Below are positions 7,833 to 13,665 of a stretch of 14,966 nucleotides of DNA, one piece after another (the first letter of the stretch is position 1; each line of letters opens with the position of its first letter). A model generated the notes under the pieces. That model was given only the letters and a program-made list of their open reading frames with translations, did not search any database and was not told the DNA's origin. Both the position numbers and the translations under genes were made by a program. This DNA comes from an uncultured Pseudanabaenaceae cyanobacterium (lineage in GTDB: Bacteria > Cyanobacteriota > Cyanobacteriia > PCC-9006 > JAAUQQ01): the NCBI GenBank assembly GCA_938015405.1, contig CALLPZ010000555.1, positions 1 to 14,966 on the forward strand, read 5' to 3'.

Positions 7833-7885
7833 ACAAAGGGTTAGCCTCGAACATCAAGCGGCTAACCCTTTGTTGTTCGAGGCTA
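7833..7885. terminator. Two mutually exclusive hairpins between converging genes
   Basis: Stem A pairs 7833-7846 with 7860-7873: a perfect 14-bp stem with a 13-base loop, followed by T-rich TTGTT on the plus strand and TTTAATT on the other. Stem B pairs 7842-7853 with 7874-7885: a perfect 12-bp stem with a 20-base loop. They share 7842-7846, so only one can form. Stem A probably terminates ftrV and perhaps the opposing small gene. A role for stem B is unknown. Confidence 0.7.
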
Positions 7886-7913
7886 TATAGAGCCCCCACC
7901 CATTTATCGAAAC

Positions 7914-7935
7914 AGCCAGGCTTGCGAAGCAGGCT
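7914..7935 (-). terminator. Weak terminator-like hairpin after the 95-residue ORF
   Basis: On the minus strand AGCC and GGCT enclose an inner GCTT-CGC-AAGC hairpin, followed by GTTTCG. It is located about 30 bases downstream of the small gene's stop. The T-run is short, so termination is only possible. Confidence 0.3.
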
Positions 7936-7965
7936 CGTGAGGTGACTAGAGCAAGGCATCATTCA

Positions 7966-8253
7966 CTAACGTCGCCAGCGAAACCAAGACAAGACATCTA
8001 GGTCATTGGCCATGGAGGTCATTTCTTGCTGGTTCTGCAAGGCGATCGCCTCATACCAGCGGCAATAATCATCAAATGCCTGGCGCTGATCCACCTCCCA
8101 ACGAAACTGTTGGGCCAACTGCTGCCCTGCAAAGATTTCTGGCGCAATCGGAATAGAAGCCAACTCCACCATATTCACCGCAGGCTGTTGCAGCATGGAC
8201 AGGAGCGGTGAAGCCTGGAGAGACTGAAGCGGATCGTCGTGGGCCATGGGCAT
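7966..8253 (-). CDS. Small hypothetical protein, 95 residues
   Basis: I do not recognise a named family. The predicted product is soluble, with no signal peptide or membrane segment. It has a hydrophobic/proline-rich front half (PLQSLQASPLLSMLQQPAVN, then SIPIAPEIFAGQQLAQQF) and an aromatic, charged back half (FDDYCRWYEAIALQNQQEMT, ending in SWFRWRR). The layout, with regular amphipathic stretches and an Arg/Trp-rich end, reads like a real cyanobacterial protein rather than a chance ORF. It fills the space between ftrV and folC, and a HIP1 site lies inside it. Starts at 8253 or, two codons later, 8247 are possible; no good ribosome-binding site precedes either. Two inverted repeats lie directly upstream (8257-8279 and 8298-8333). 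Confidence 0.6.
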   Translation of the reverse strand: MPMAHDDPLQSLQASPLLSMLQQPAVNMVELASIPIAPEIFAGQQLAQQFRWEVDQRQAFDDYCRWYEAIALQNQQEMTSMANDLDVLSWFRWRR

Positions 8254-8256
8254 TTT

Positions 8257-8333
8257 CTAGGGCGCTATCGTGACCCTAGCACAGGCAAAATTCCCAAGGG
8301 GTAGCCGCTGATGCGATCGCGTATTTCTACCCC
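8257..8333 (-). repeat. Paired hairpins in the leader of the 95-residue ORF
   Basis: CTAGGG at 8257-8262 pairs with CCCTAG at 8274-8279, and GGGGTAG at 8298-8304 pairs with CTACCCC at 8327-8333. The second hairpin has a HIP1 octamer (8313-8320) in its loop. The first ends 4 bases before the ATG at 8253, so if transcribed it could hinder ribosome access. Confidence 0.4.
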
Positions 8334-8476
8334 CATCGCCTCAAAGCCTTACCCACAGGTAGATCTATCCAAGCGACAGAACGAGATCAAGGCTGTTCAC
8401 GTTACAAAACTTCAGTAAAAACAAGCATTTAATTGCGATTGTTTGCCCAAGTTCTCTGGTCATCAACCCAGCGGCC

Positions 8477-8482
8477 TACACT
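8477..8482 (+). promoter_or_regulatory. Possible -10 box for the small RNA
   Basis: TACACT lies 7 bases before the proposed RNA start near 8489-8490. At a 17-base spacing the -35 position reads CTCTGG, which is poor, so an activator would probably be needed. Its main support is its placement before a structured, terminated segment. Confidence 0.35.
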
Positions 8483-8488
8483 TAATTC

Positions 8489-8581
8489 AACAGCGCGCCG
8501 GAAGGTGTGCGATGGGAGATGTGGTAGTCGCCCATTAATTTGCAGGATGCCATCGCTTCGACGGTATCCTGCTATTTTTTT
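8489..8581 (+). ncRNA. Candidate small regulatory RNA of about 93 nt
   Basis: No ORF explains this plus-strand segment, yet it has the layout of a free-standing small RNA. A TACACT box is followed by hairpin 1 (GCGCGCC 8493-8499, GGAA tetraloop, GGTGTGC 8504-8510; seven pairs, two of them wobble, closed by a GNRA loop), then hairpin 2 (ATGGG 8512-8516 with CCCAT 8531-8535), and a strong terminator at 8542-8581. It runs toward the 3' end of folC and stops 22 bases before the folC stop codon, so it is not antisense to folC coding sequence. I do not recognise Yfr1, Yfr2, 6S, SRP RNA or the glutamine riboswitch in it. Ends are estimated. Confidence 0.5.
8542..8581 (+). terminator. Strong intrinsic terminator on the plus strand
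   Basis: GCAGGATGCC (8542-8551) pairs with GGTATCCTGC (8563-8572) with one wobble pair. An inner TCG-CTT-CGA cap follows after one mismatch. Then comes TA and seven T (8575-8581). The minus-strand side has no T-run, so it does not serve folC. It ends a plus-strand transcript that has no annotated gene. Confidence 0.85.
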
Positions 8582-8602
8582 GCCTGTTCATCATCCAGCG
8601 AC

Positions 8603-10003
8603 TTAGGCCAAAACCTCTAGCTGAGGCAGCGTGTGGCCTAGCAAGTACAGAGAACCGCAGAGGACGATGGCTGCACTGTCCGCAAAAGCAGCTTCCAGAG
8701 CCGCTGTCACATCAACATAGGTCTGGGCATCGGCAAGCCCCGGACAGACTGCCTGACCCAAGGCTGCTAATTGCTGCGGTGGCTCGGTGCTATGGTCTGG
8801 GACGGGGACAGTGTAGAGGCGATCGCCAGGCTTCAACAATGCCCCCAGCACGGCTTCATGCTCCTTGGTGTTGAGCATGCCCATCACCCAAGTCACCGGC
8901 TGGGCCGAATCAGTTGGCCACACATCATTAACGTAGTCCCGCAGCACAACCGCTGCTGCAGGGTTATGGGCACCGTCGATGAGTAAGCGGTGACCTCGCC
9001 AACTACGCCATTCCATACGACCAGGCCAGCGAGTAGCGGCCATGCCTTGGGCGATCGCCTCATCGCTAATGTTCCAGCCTTGGGAACGGAGGGACTGGAG
9101 AGTGGCTATGGCGATCGCGGAATTGGTCAGTTGAATATCGCCCATGAGAGAGAGCGGATAGGTGATGCCAGAGGCAAGGGCGACCCCTCCTAGCCCCCCC
9201 TTGGATAGGGGAACTGTAGCGTTTGATGTTTTTGGAGCATCTAAGATTTCCTGGCCGGAGTCCGGACTCAAACCCACTTCAGATGCTTCTTCCAAGCGTG
9301 AATGTGCAGCCCCCCTTTCCAAGAGGGGGGTCGTCCAAATCGCAGGCTCAACCCAGGTAGTCGGACAAGCCAGCTCCCGAGCCCTTGCTGCCACGACTGC
9401 CCGTGCTTCCTCCGGTAGCGGCCCCACGATCGCTGGACAGCCCGCCTTCAAAATCCCCGCCTTCTCCCCAGCAATCTTAGCCAAGGTATCTCCTAGCACC
9501 TGCCAATGCTCCTTACTAATGGAAGTGACAATGGCAGCCAAAACCTCATCCTTCACGTTCGTACCGTCTAGGCGACCGCCTAAACCGACTTCCACGACGG
9601 CCACATCCACTTTTTGTTCAGCAAAGTAGAGCCAAGCCGCAGCAGTGGTGATTTCAAATAACGTCGGTTGAGGATGCGCTGGGTCAATAGCTGCAATAAC
9701 TTGCTTCAGCAACTTCTCAAAATCACGCGAACGAATATTCTGCTGGTTTAAGCGGATACGTTCACACCAACTCACAAGGTGGGGGGATGTGCTACAGCCC
9801 GTGCGATAGCCCGCTGCAGTGAGAACTGAGGAGAGGTAAGCACAAACAGAGCCCTTGCCATTGGTGCCAGCCACATGAATGGTAGGGACTTGATTCTGGG
9901 GGTTATCTAAAGCCTCTAACAATCGATGAATCCGCTCTAACCCCAAATTGACGCCAAAGGGGCGGTAAGGCATCAATAGAGCAGCGATCGCAGAATCAGA
10001 CAC
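8603..10003 (-). CDS. folC: Folylpolyglutamate/dihydrofolate synthase with internal insert
   Basis: FolC joins glutamate to dihydropteroate and extends the gamma-glutamyl tail of folates, using ATP in the cytoplasm. Family signatures are the early FGVNLGLERIHRLLEAL, the P-loop VAGTNGKGS (46-52 from this start), SISKEHWQVLGDTLAKIAGE, and IDGAHNPAA (D343). I prefer the GTG at 10001-10003, giving 466 residues that start VSDSAIAALLMPYRPFGVNL like other cyanobacterial FolC. The frame stays open to 10192, but that would cross the argD terminator and overlap argD; ATGs at 10108 and 10072 remain possible. Residues about 224-274 (TTPLLERGAA to VPLSKGGLGG) are extra relative to the family and are encoded by a palindromic repeat element (9181-9333). 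The C-terminal glutamate-ligase domain resumes at YPLSLMGDIQLTNSAIAIAT. Neighbour argD lies upstream on the same strand. Confidence 0.93.
   Translation of the reverse strand: MSDSAIAALLMPYRPFGVNLGLERIHRLLEALDNPQNQVPTIHVAGTNGKGSVCAYLSSVLTAAGYRTGCSTSPHLVSWCERIRLNQQNIRSRDFEKLLKQVIAAIDPAHPQPTLFEITTAAAWLYFAEQKVDVAVVEVGLGGRLDGTNVKDEVLAAIVTSISKEHWQVLGDTLAKIAGEKAGILKAGCPAIVGPLPEEARAVVAARARELACPTTWVEPAIWTTPLLERGAAHSRLEEASEVGLSPDSGQEILDAPKTSNATVPLSKGGLGGVALASGITYPLSLMGDIQLTNSAIAIATLQSLRSQGWNISDEAIAQGMAATRWPGRMEWRSWRGHRLLIDGAHNPAAAVVLRDYVNDVWPTDSAQPVTWVMGMLNTKEHEAVLGALLKPGDRLYTVPVPDHSTEPPQQLAALGQAVCPGLADAQTYVDVTAALEAAFADSAAIVLCGSLYLLGHTLPQLEVLA
9181..9333. repeat. Palindromic repeat element inserted in frame in folC
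   Basis: Two related hairpins bound a core of about 100 bp: CCCCT-N5-AGGGG at 9197-9211 and CCCCCCT-N7-AGGGGGG at 9310-9330. Outermost bases are inverted (CGACCCC 9181-9187, GGGGTCG 9327-9333). The core folds on itself, with GAGTCCGGACTC (9258-9269) as a perfect centre flanked by AGCATCT/AGATGCT and TTGGA/TCCAA. When translated it gives PLLERG and PLSKGGLGG, a peptide known from dispersed cyanobacterial repeats. No transposase is present. Confidence 0.7.
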
Positions 10004-10116
10004 AGCACAATATCCATCATTAGGCTCTAGCTGATGGAACGGGCCCCCGTCACTCAACAGCTGAGCCAACATCAGCACCACGATATCAGCGAAAGACGCT
10101 CTGGACATGGCCAAAC

Positions 10117-10139
10117 AAAAGGGCAGGATAAACCTGCCC
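10117..10139 (-). terminator. Intrinsic terminator after argD
   Basis: On the minus strand GGGCAGG, loop TTTAT, CCTGCCC (perfect 7-bp stem, 10121-10127 with 10133-10139) is followed by TTTTGTTT. It starts 27 bases after the argD stop and separates argD from folC, which argues that folC has its own promoter and starts downstream of this point. Confidence 0.8.
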
Positions 10140-10166
10140 CAATCGCTCAAAGCGATGCATAAAGCG

Positions 10167-11420
10167 TTAGCCAAACACCTTTTCAAGCGCAAGAGCAGTC
10201 ATGGCAAGCGCACCATTGACCTCACTATCACTCACCACCAACGGCGGAACATAGCGCACTACGCTTGCCCCTGCAGGCACCAGCAGTAGCCCCTCTTCTA
10301 AAGCCGCTTTGACAATATCAATGGGCGCTTTTGCTGCATCCGGTTGCAACACCAACCCGTTGATCAATCCCCAACCCCGTACTCCCGCTAAATGAGCTGG
10401 ATATTTAGCAACTAACTCGGCTAAACCAGCCCGCAATTGCTCCCCCCTTTCCCGAACATTCTCTAACAGGTTCTCCTGCTCCAGCGTCTGTGCAATGGTC
10501 ACGCCGACACGACAAACAAATGGGTTCCCCCCAAAAGTACTGGCATGGTCTCCCGGCTGGAAGACATCAGCTTTTGAATTACACAGCAAGGCTCCAATGG
10601 GGAAGCCACCGCCTAGGCCCTTCGCCAGGGTAAAGACATCCGGCTCAATCTCAAGCTGCTGATGTCCCCACAGCTTGCCAGAACGGCCCATGCCCACCTG
10701 AACTTCATCCATCATCAACAGCATGCCCGTCTCATCACAGAGCTGACGGACCTGCTTGAAGTACTCAGCATTACCCGGATTAACGCCCCCCTCACCCTGG
10801 AGCGGCTCCAGCAAAATCGCTGCGACCTTGGGGCCGTAAGCATTGAGGCTCGCCACCTTCATCTTCAACGCTTCAATATCGTTGTAAGGCACATAGTCAA
10901 ATCCCTGCACCATCGGCTTAAAGCCCTTGTGGTACTTCGGCTGTCCCGTGGCAGTAACCGTCGCCAGGGTGCGTCCATGGAAGCTCGCGTTCGCCGTGAG
11001 GATAGTCGGCATGCCCTCAATACCAAGCTTCGTATGGCCATATTTTCGGGCCAGCTTAATCGCCCCCTCATTGGCTTCCGCACCGGAATTACAAAAGAAG
11101 ACACTCTCCGCACAGGAGTTCTTCGTCAGCCAGGCAGCGAGCTCTCCCTGGAGGGGGATGTAATAGAGATTCGAGACATGCTGAAGTTTAGAAACCTGGT
11201 CTGTCACGGCTTCAACAAGAGCTGGGTGGGAATGCCCCAAGGTGCAGGTCGCAATGCCCGCAACAAAATCCAAATAGGCCATGCCCTCGGTATCCCAAAC
11301 AACGCAACCCTGACCTCGTTCCAGCGCCAGAGGAAAGCGTCCATAGGTATACATGACGCTCTCATCGAAGGCCGCAGCATCAAAAACTGCATTCGCAGGG
11401 GAAACTAGGGTCTGACTCAC
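10167..11420 (-). CDS. argD: Acetylornithine aminotransferase
   Basis: ArgD is a PLP-dependent class III aminotransferase that converts N-acetylglutamate semialdehyde to N-acetylornithine in arginine synthesis, in the cytosol. The 417-residue length fits. Seen features are the GHSHPALVEAV segment, FFCNSGAEANEGAIKLARKY (PLP phosphate site, 112-118), SFHGRTLATVTATGQPKYHK, LLEPLQGEGGVNP, the MMDEVQVGMGRSGKLWG strand with D238 for the pyridine nitrogen, Schiff-base lysine K267 in TLAKGLGGGFPIGA, and STFGGNP (294-300). The start is GTG at 11418-11420 with AGAGG 9 bases upstream; the first conserved family residues begin around position 22. A terminator follows at 10117-10139. Upstream, the 184-bp spacer holds an 8-codon ORF with a good ribosome-binding site. 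A related specificity, such as ornithine aminotransferase, is possible but less likely in a cyanobacterium. Confidence 0.94.
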   Translation of the reverse strand: MSQTLVSPANAVFDAAAFDESVMYTYGRFPLALERGQGCVVWDTEGMAYLDFVAGIATCTLGHSHPALVEAVTDQVSKLQHVSNLYYIPLQGELAAWLTKNSCAESVFFCNSGAEANEGAIKLARKYGHTKLGIEGMPTILTANASFHGRTLATVTATGQPKYHKGFKPMVQGFDYVPYNDIEALKMKVASLNAYGPKVAAILLEPLQGEGGVNPGNAEYFKQVRQLCDETGMLLMMDEVQVGMGRSGKLWGHQQLEIEPDVFTLAKGLGGGFPIGALLCNSKADVFQPGDHASTFGGNPFVCRVGVTIAQTLEQENLLENVRERGEQLRAGLAELVAKYPAHLAGVRGWGLINGLVLQPDAAKAPIDIVKAALEEGLLLVPAGASVVRYVPPLVVSDSEVNGALAMTALALEKVFG

Positions 11421-11529
11421 GGTGAATGCCTCTTGCGAAAAAAGGATTATTGGCCTGAAACAATGAGCTGCCCAGGCATTAGCCCTAAAGAGTAGCGCAA
11501 AAAAGATGATGAAACAGGCCGAAAATAGT

Positions 11530-11556
11530 TTAAGCCGCCAGCAAACCCCTGAACAT
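11530..11556 (-). CDS. Possible 8-codon leader peptide before argD
   Basis: On the minus strand ATG (11554-11556) opens MFRGLLAA and stops at 11530-11532. It is preceded by AAGGAG (11566-11571), 9 bases away, which is better than most ribosome-binding sites in this window. It lies 110 bases before argD. Two T-rich runs (CTTTTTTG and CCTTTTTTCG) follow before argD, but convincing hairpins before them were not found. It contains one Arg codon, so arginine sensing is not evident. It could be chance. Confidence 0.2.
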   Translation of the reverse strand: MFRGLLAA

Positions 11557-11604
11557 GGGCGTAATCTCCTTATTTAGGACCTGCGAGTTGGGGCGATCGC
11601 CGAC

Positions 11605-12336
11605 TCAAGGCTTTTGGAAAAACATCAAATGTTGCTCGGGCAAGGACTCATCCGTCTTCAACCAATCCAACCCCACAGCTGCCATTTCCTTTTTGGCTTG
11701 GCGTTGGGTCATCTTGTGATGGGGCTTAATCGTACTGAAACGATCCTCACCGCGATACTCCGCCAGCACCGCAACGCCACCGGGCTTAAGTGCTGACACA
11801 ACCCCCTGCATCATCTCAAAGGGGTATTCGAACTCGTGGTAGGCATCCACCATTAAAGCAAGGTCCAGGATATCTGCCGGTAGCTTAGGGTCAGCGTATG
11901 TGCTGAGGACCAGCTCGACATTCTCCAGGCCAGACTCTGCCTTGTAGCGCTCCATCAGCGCGAGCATCTCTGGCTGAATATCCACGGCATAAACTCGACC
12001 CTCGGTCACTCGACGCGCCATAGGAGCGGAAAAGTAGCCTGTGCCAGCACCAATATCTGCAACGACCATCTCGGGCTGGAGATCCAATGCCTGAATCAAG
12101 AGATCTGGGCGTTCCTCTAAGGCACGGCTCGAGCGTTCCAACCAATACGCTCCTCGATGACCAATGACGTTGGCGATTTCTCGGCCCATGTAGCGCTTAC
12201 CGATCCCATCGTCACTCATCGAGGTCAGACTTTCATACTGGGGATCAGTCTGCACGGCATGATTCAGTCCATCAGCCAAAGCGGGGGAAGCCATCCAAAG
12301 CAGTAGGCTCACCATTGCCGTCACGATCCAACCCAT
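11605..12336 (-). CDS. Class I SAM-dependent methyltransferase with signal peptide
   Basis: The 243-residue protein has a Rossmann-type methyltransferase core: motif I VVADIGAGTGYFS (D94-G100), acidic motif II end VYAVDIQPEML (D119), the LALMVDAYHEFEYPFEMM strand corresponding to motif IV/V, and LKPGGVAVLAEYRG. Residues 1-21 form a classic signal peptide (hydrophobic VTAMVSLLLWMASPALA, with an ALA cleavage site before D22), which is odd for an enzyme needing cytosolic SAM. Before the core is a conserved-looking GIGKRYMGREIANVIGHRGA, then WLERSSRALEERPDLLIQAL. The start ATG has only a weak ribosome-binding site; no internal ATG would give a plausible shorter core without the hydrophobic segment until residue 40. 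Substrate unknown. It is 184 bases upstream of argD on the same strand, with no visible functional link. The fold call is sure, the location inferred. Confidence 0.9.
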   Translation of the reverse strand: MGWIVTAMVSLLLWMASPALADGLNHAVQTDPQYESLTSMSDDGIGKRYMGREIANVIGHRGAYWLERSSRALEERPDLLIQALDLQPEMVVADIGAGTGYFSAPMARRVTEGRVYAVDIQPEMLALMERYKAESGLENVELVLSTYADPKLPADILDLALMVDAYHEFEYPFEMMQGVVSALKPGGVAVLAEYRGEDRFSTIKPHHKMTQRQAKKEMAAVGLDWLKTDESLPEQHLMFFQKP

Positions 12337-12576
12337 TTGCGCTCATTGCCCCGTTACTTTTTCCAAATTGCCTAAAGCATCACCTGCTCTCACCCAGCCC
12401 CGCTCAAGCCAAACAGGTCTTCTTAGCCAGGCGTTCTAGCTGCTAATTACGAGAAAGAGAATAGAACAGCTCCAAAGGACCGAGAGACCTCTCTAAATGT
12501 CCAAAAACTTAGGCAATCACTAGTATCTCATCGCTCGGAACGGCTCAGTCCCAATCTGATATTCACCAATAAACGG

Positions 12577-12606
12577 AAAAAACCCCACAAGGCAAAGCCC
12601 GTGGGG
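12577..12606 (-). terminator. Intrinsic terminator on the minus strand
   Basis: On the minus strand CCCCAC and GTGGGG (12601-12606 with 12583-12588) enclose an inner GGC-TTT-GCC hairpin and are followed by six T. It is the first terminator downstream of the CX5R phosphatase gene, 165 bases after its stop, giving that gene a rather long 3' end. Confidence 0.8.
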
Positions 12607-12631
12607 GTAAGACGCAGTTAGGAGGTATCTT

Positions 12632-12724
12632 ATGGGTCCTAAGTTAACGGAGATGGCCCCTAGGTCGGCCATTTTTAAGGTGTTCTTAATTTTTCTGGGA
12701 TCACGCAACAGCAAGGTTTTGTAG
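12632..12724 (+). CDS. Possible 30-residue small protein
   Basis: The ORF reads MGPKLTEMAPRSAIFKVFLI followed by FLGSRNSKVL and a TAG stop. TTAGGAGG (12618-12625), an almost perfect Shine-Dalgarno, lies 6 bases before the ATG, the strongest such site in the window. The peptide is basic with a short hydrophobic run (residues 14-24) broken by a Lys, too short for a confident membrane span. I do not recognise it as a photosystem, cytochrome b6f or NDH small subunit. It lies opposite the long 3' end of the phosphatase transcript, and the hairpin at 12583-12606 would sit in its own leader if transcribed from upstream. No plus-strand promoter or terminator is clear. Confidence 0.35.
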   Translation: MGPKLTEMAPRSAIFKVFLIFLGSRNSKVL

Positions 12725-12771
12725 CTAATAGAACATGGTGAAGTACCCCCATGAGAAGTCAGCTCAGGTCA

Positions 12772-13665
12772 TCAAGACTCATTGAGATACTGCCGCACCA
12801 CTTTGAGCTGAGCGGAGGTGGGACGACTATTCCCATGAACATGGGAGAGCCAACCCACCGCATCCAGTAGATCCATGGCGCGATAGCGAGAGAGGTAAGC
12901 AATCGCCACCAATGGGGATCGCTCAATCCCTGCCAAACAATGCAGATAGACAGGCTGTTGCTTCTGAACATTCCAATGGATTAAATCCACGGCTTCCTCC
13001 AGCTCACACACAGTCAGCGATCGCCGGTAGCGGCTATCTGGCAATGACACTCGCACGCAGCGAAACTGCTGAGTCATCGCCTTGGGCAATTTTCCCTCTG
13101 CTTCATCACAGAGAGAAATAATCGAGTGAATCCCCTGCTCCTCAAAGGCAGTCAGCCAAGCCTTTCGGGGCAGGGGCCCAATCGCAATGCGATTGTCCAA
13201 CACCCAATCGAAGGGCAACTCTGCAGATGCTGCCGTTCTGGAGTTGACAACATTTCTAAGCCGCCTAGGCCGAGAAGAGGCTGAGGAAAGCTTGGGAGCC
13301 TCAGACTCAAACGTCTCCGGCTCAAAAAATGATGCCTCGGCAATACTGTCTAAAGGAGACTCGATGGACTGCTCTAGGGTCCCTTCCAACAAATCAGAGT
13401 TTGCCTCTGAGCCAGTCCCAACCGGGGGCAGCTCCTCAGACAACTCATCCTCCAGAGGCTGCACAAGAATGCCCTGACGAATCGCAGCCCCACGGTTACT
13501 GGGAAAATCCCGAGAAGCGGTCACTTGCGGAGGTATCGGGCTCCGCCTGGATTGAAAGGGAAAACAAAAAGAGCGCCAGAGGCGACGCCCCCAGAGGCTT
13601 AGCCAATGGAGCATACGACCTCGCAACGTCGAAGGCTGATGGGGTGTCGCAGAAAAATGTTGCAC
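12772..13665 (-). CDS. Dual-specificity/tyrosine-type protein phosphatase with N-terminal extension
   Basis: The C-terminal domain (about 150-297) is a cysteine-based phosphatase. It has WVLDNRIAIGPLP at the entry, IHSIISLCDE, a likely general acid D210 in VSLPDSRY, and the P-loop VYLHCLAGIERSPLVAIAYL with C243-x5-R249. It should hydrolyse phospho-Tyr/Ser/Thr or another phosphoester; the substrate cannot be inferred. The first 150 residues are not a known domain: a basic/aromatic start (LHWLSLWGRRLWRSFCF, about 19-35) is followed by an acidic, Ser/Glu/Pro-rich, probably disordered stretch (70-130) and a basic RPRRLRN patch. The basic-aromatic start might bind membranes. The start is GTG at 13663-13665 with AGGGGG about 9 bases upstream; an ATG at 13614 (codon 18) is an alternative. 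It ends at a terminator at 12577-12606. Confidence 0.87.
   Translation of the reverse strand: MQHFSATPHQPSTLRGRMLHWLSLWGRRLWRSFCFPFQSRRSPIPPQVTASRDFPSNRGAAIRQGILVQPLEDELSEELPPVGTGSEANSDLLEGTLEQSIESPLDSIAEASFFEPETFESEAPKLSSASSRPRRLRNVVNSRTAASAELPFDWVLDNRIAIGPLPRKAWLTAFEEQGIHSIISLCDEAEGKLPKAMTQQFRCVRVSLPDSRYRRSLTVCELEEAVDLIHWNVQKQQPVYLHCLAGIERSPLVAIAYLSRYRAMDLLDAVGWLSHVHGNSRPTSAQLKVVRQYLNES

Larger units (their letters stand above)
12337..12771. other. Spacer with terminator and small ORF
   Basis: This 435-bp spacer between the phosphatase and methyltransferase genes holds a minus-strand terminator (12577-12606) and a 30-codon plus-strand ORF (12632-12724), described separately. GTTCTA and TAGAAC are inverted around about 12432-12466. 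Otherwise nothing was recognised in 12337-12576. Confidence 0.5.

Noticed and set aside
8489..8581. Small RNA candidate as SRP RNA, because of GGAAGG
   Set aside because: The SRP signature needs the internal loop with AGCAG on the 3' side and a different stem layout; only GGAA in a tetraloop is shared.
10004..10192. 63-codon N-terminal extension of the folC frame
   Set aside because: It would overlap the end of argD and run through the argD terminator, and it has no FolC-like residues; the GTG at 10003 gives a family-like start.
10662..11408. 248-codon plus-strand ORF
   Set aside because: It is the antisense of argD, which has a complete set of PLP-enzyme motifs.
12520..12714. 64-codon minus-strand ORF
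   Set aside because: It spans the minus-strand terminator at 12577-12606 and has no ribosome-binding site or recognisable motif.
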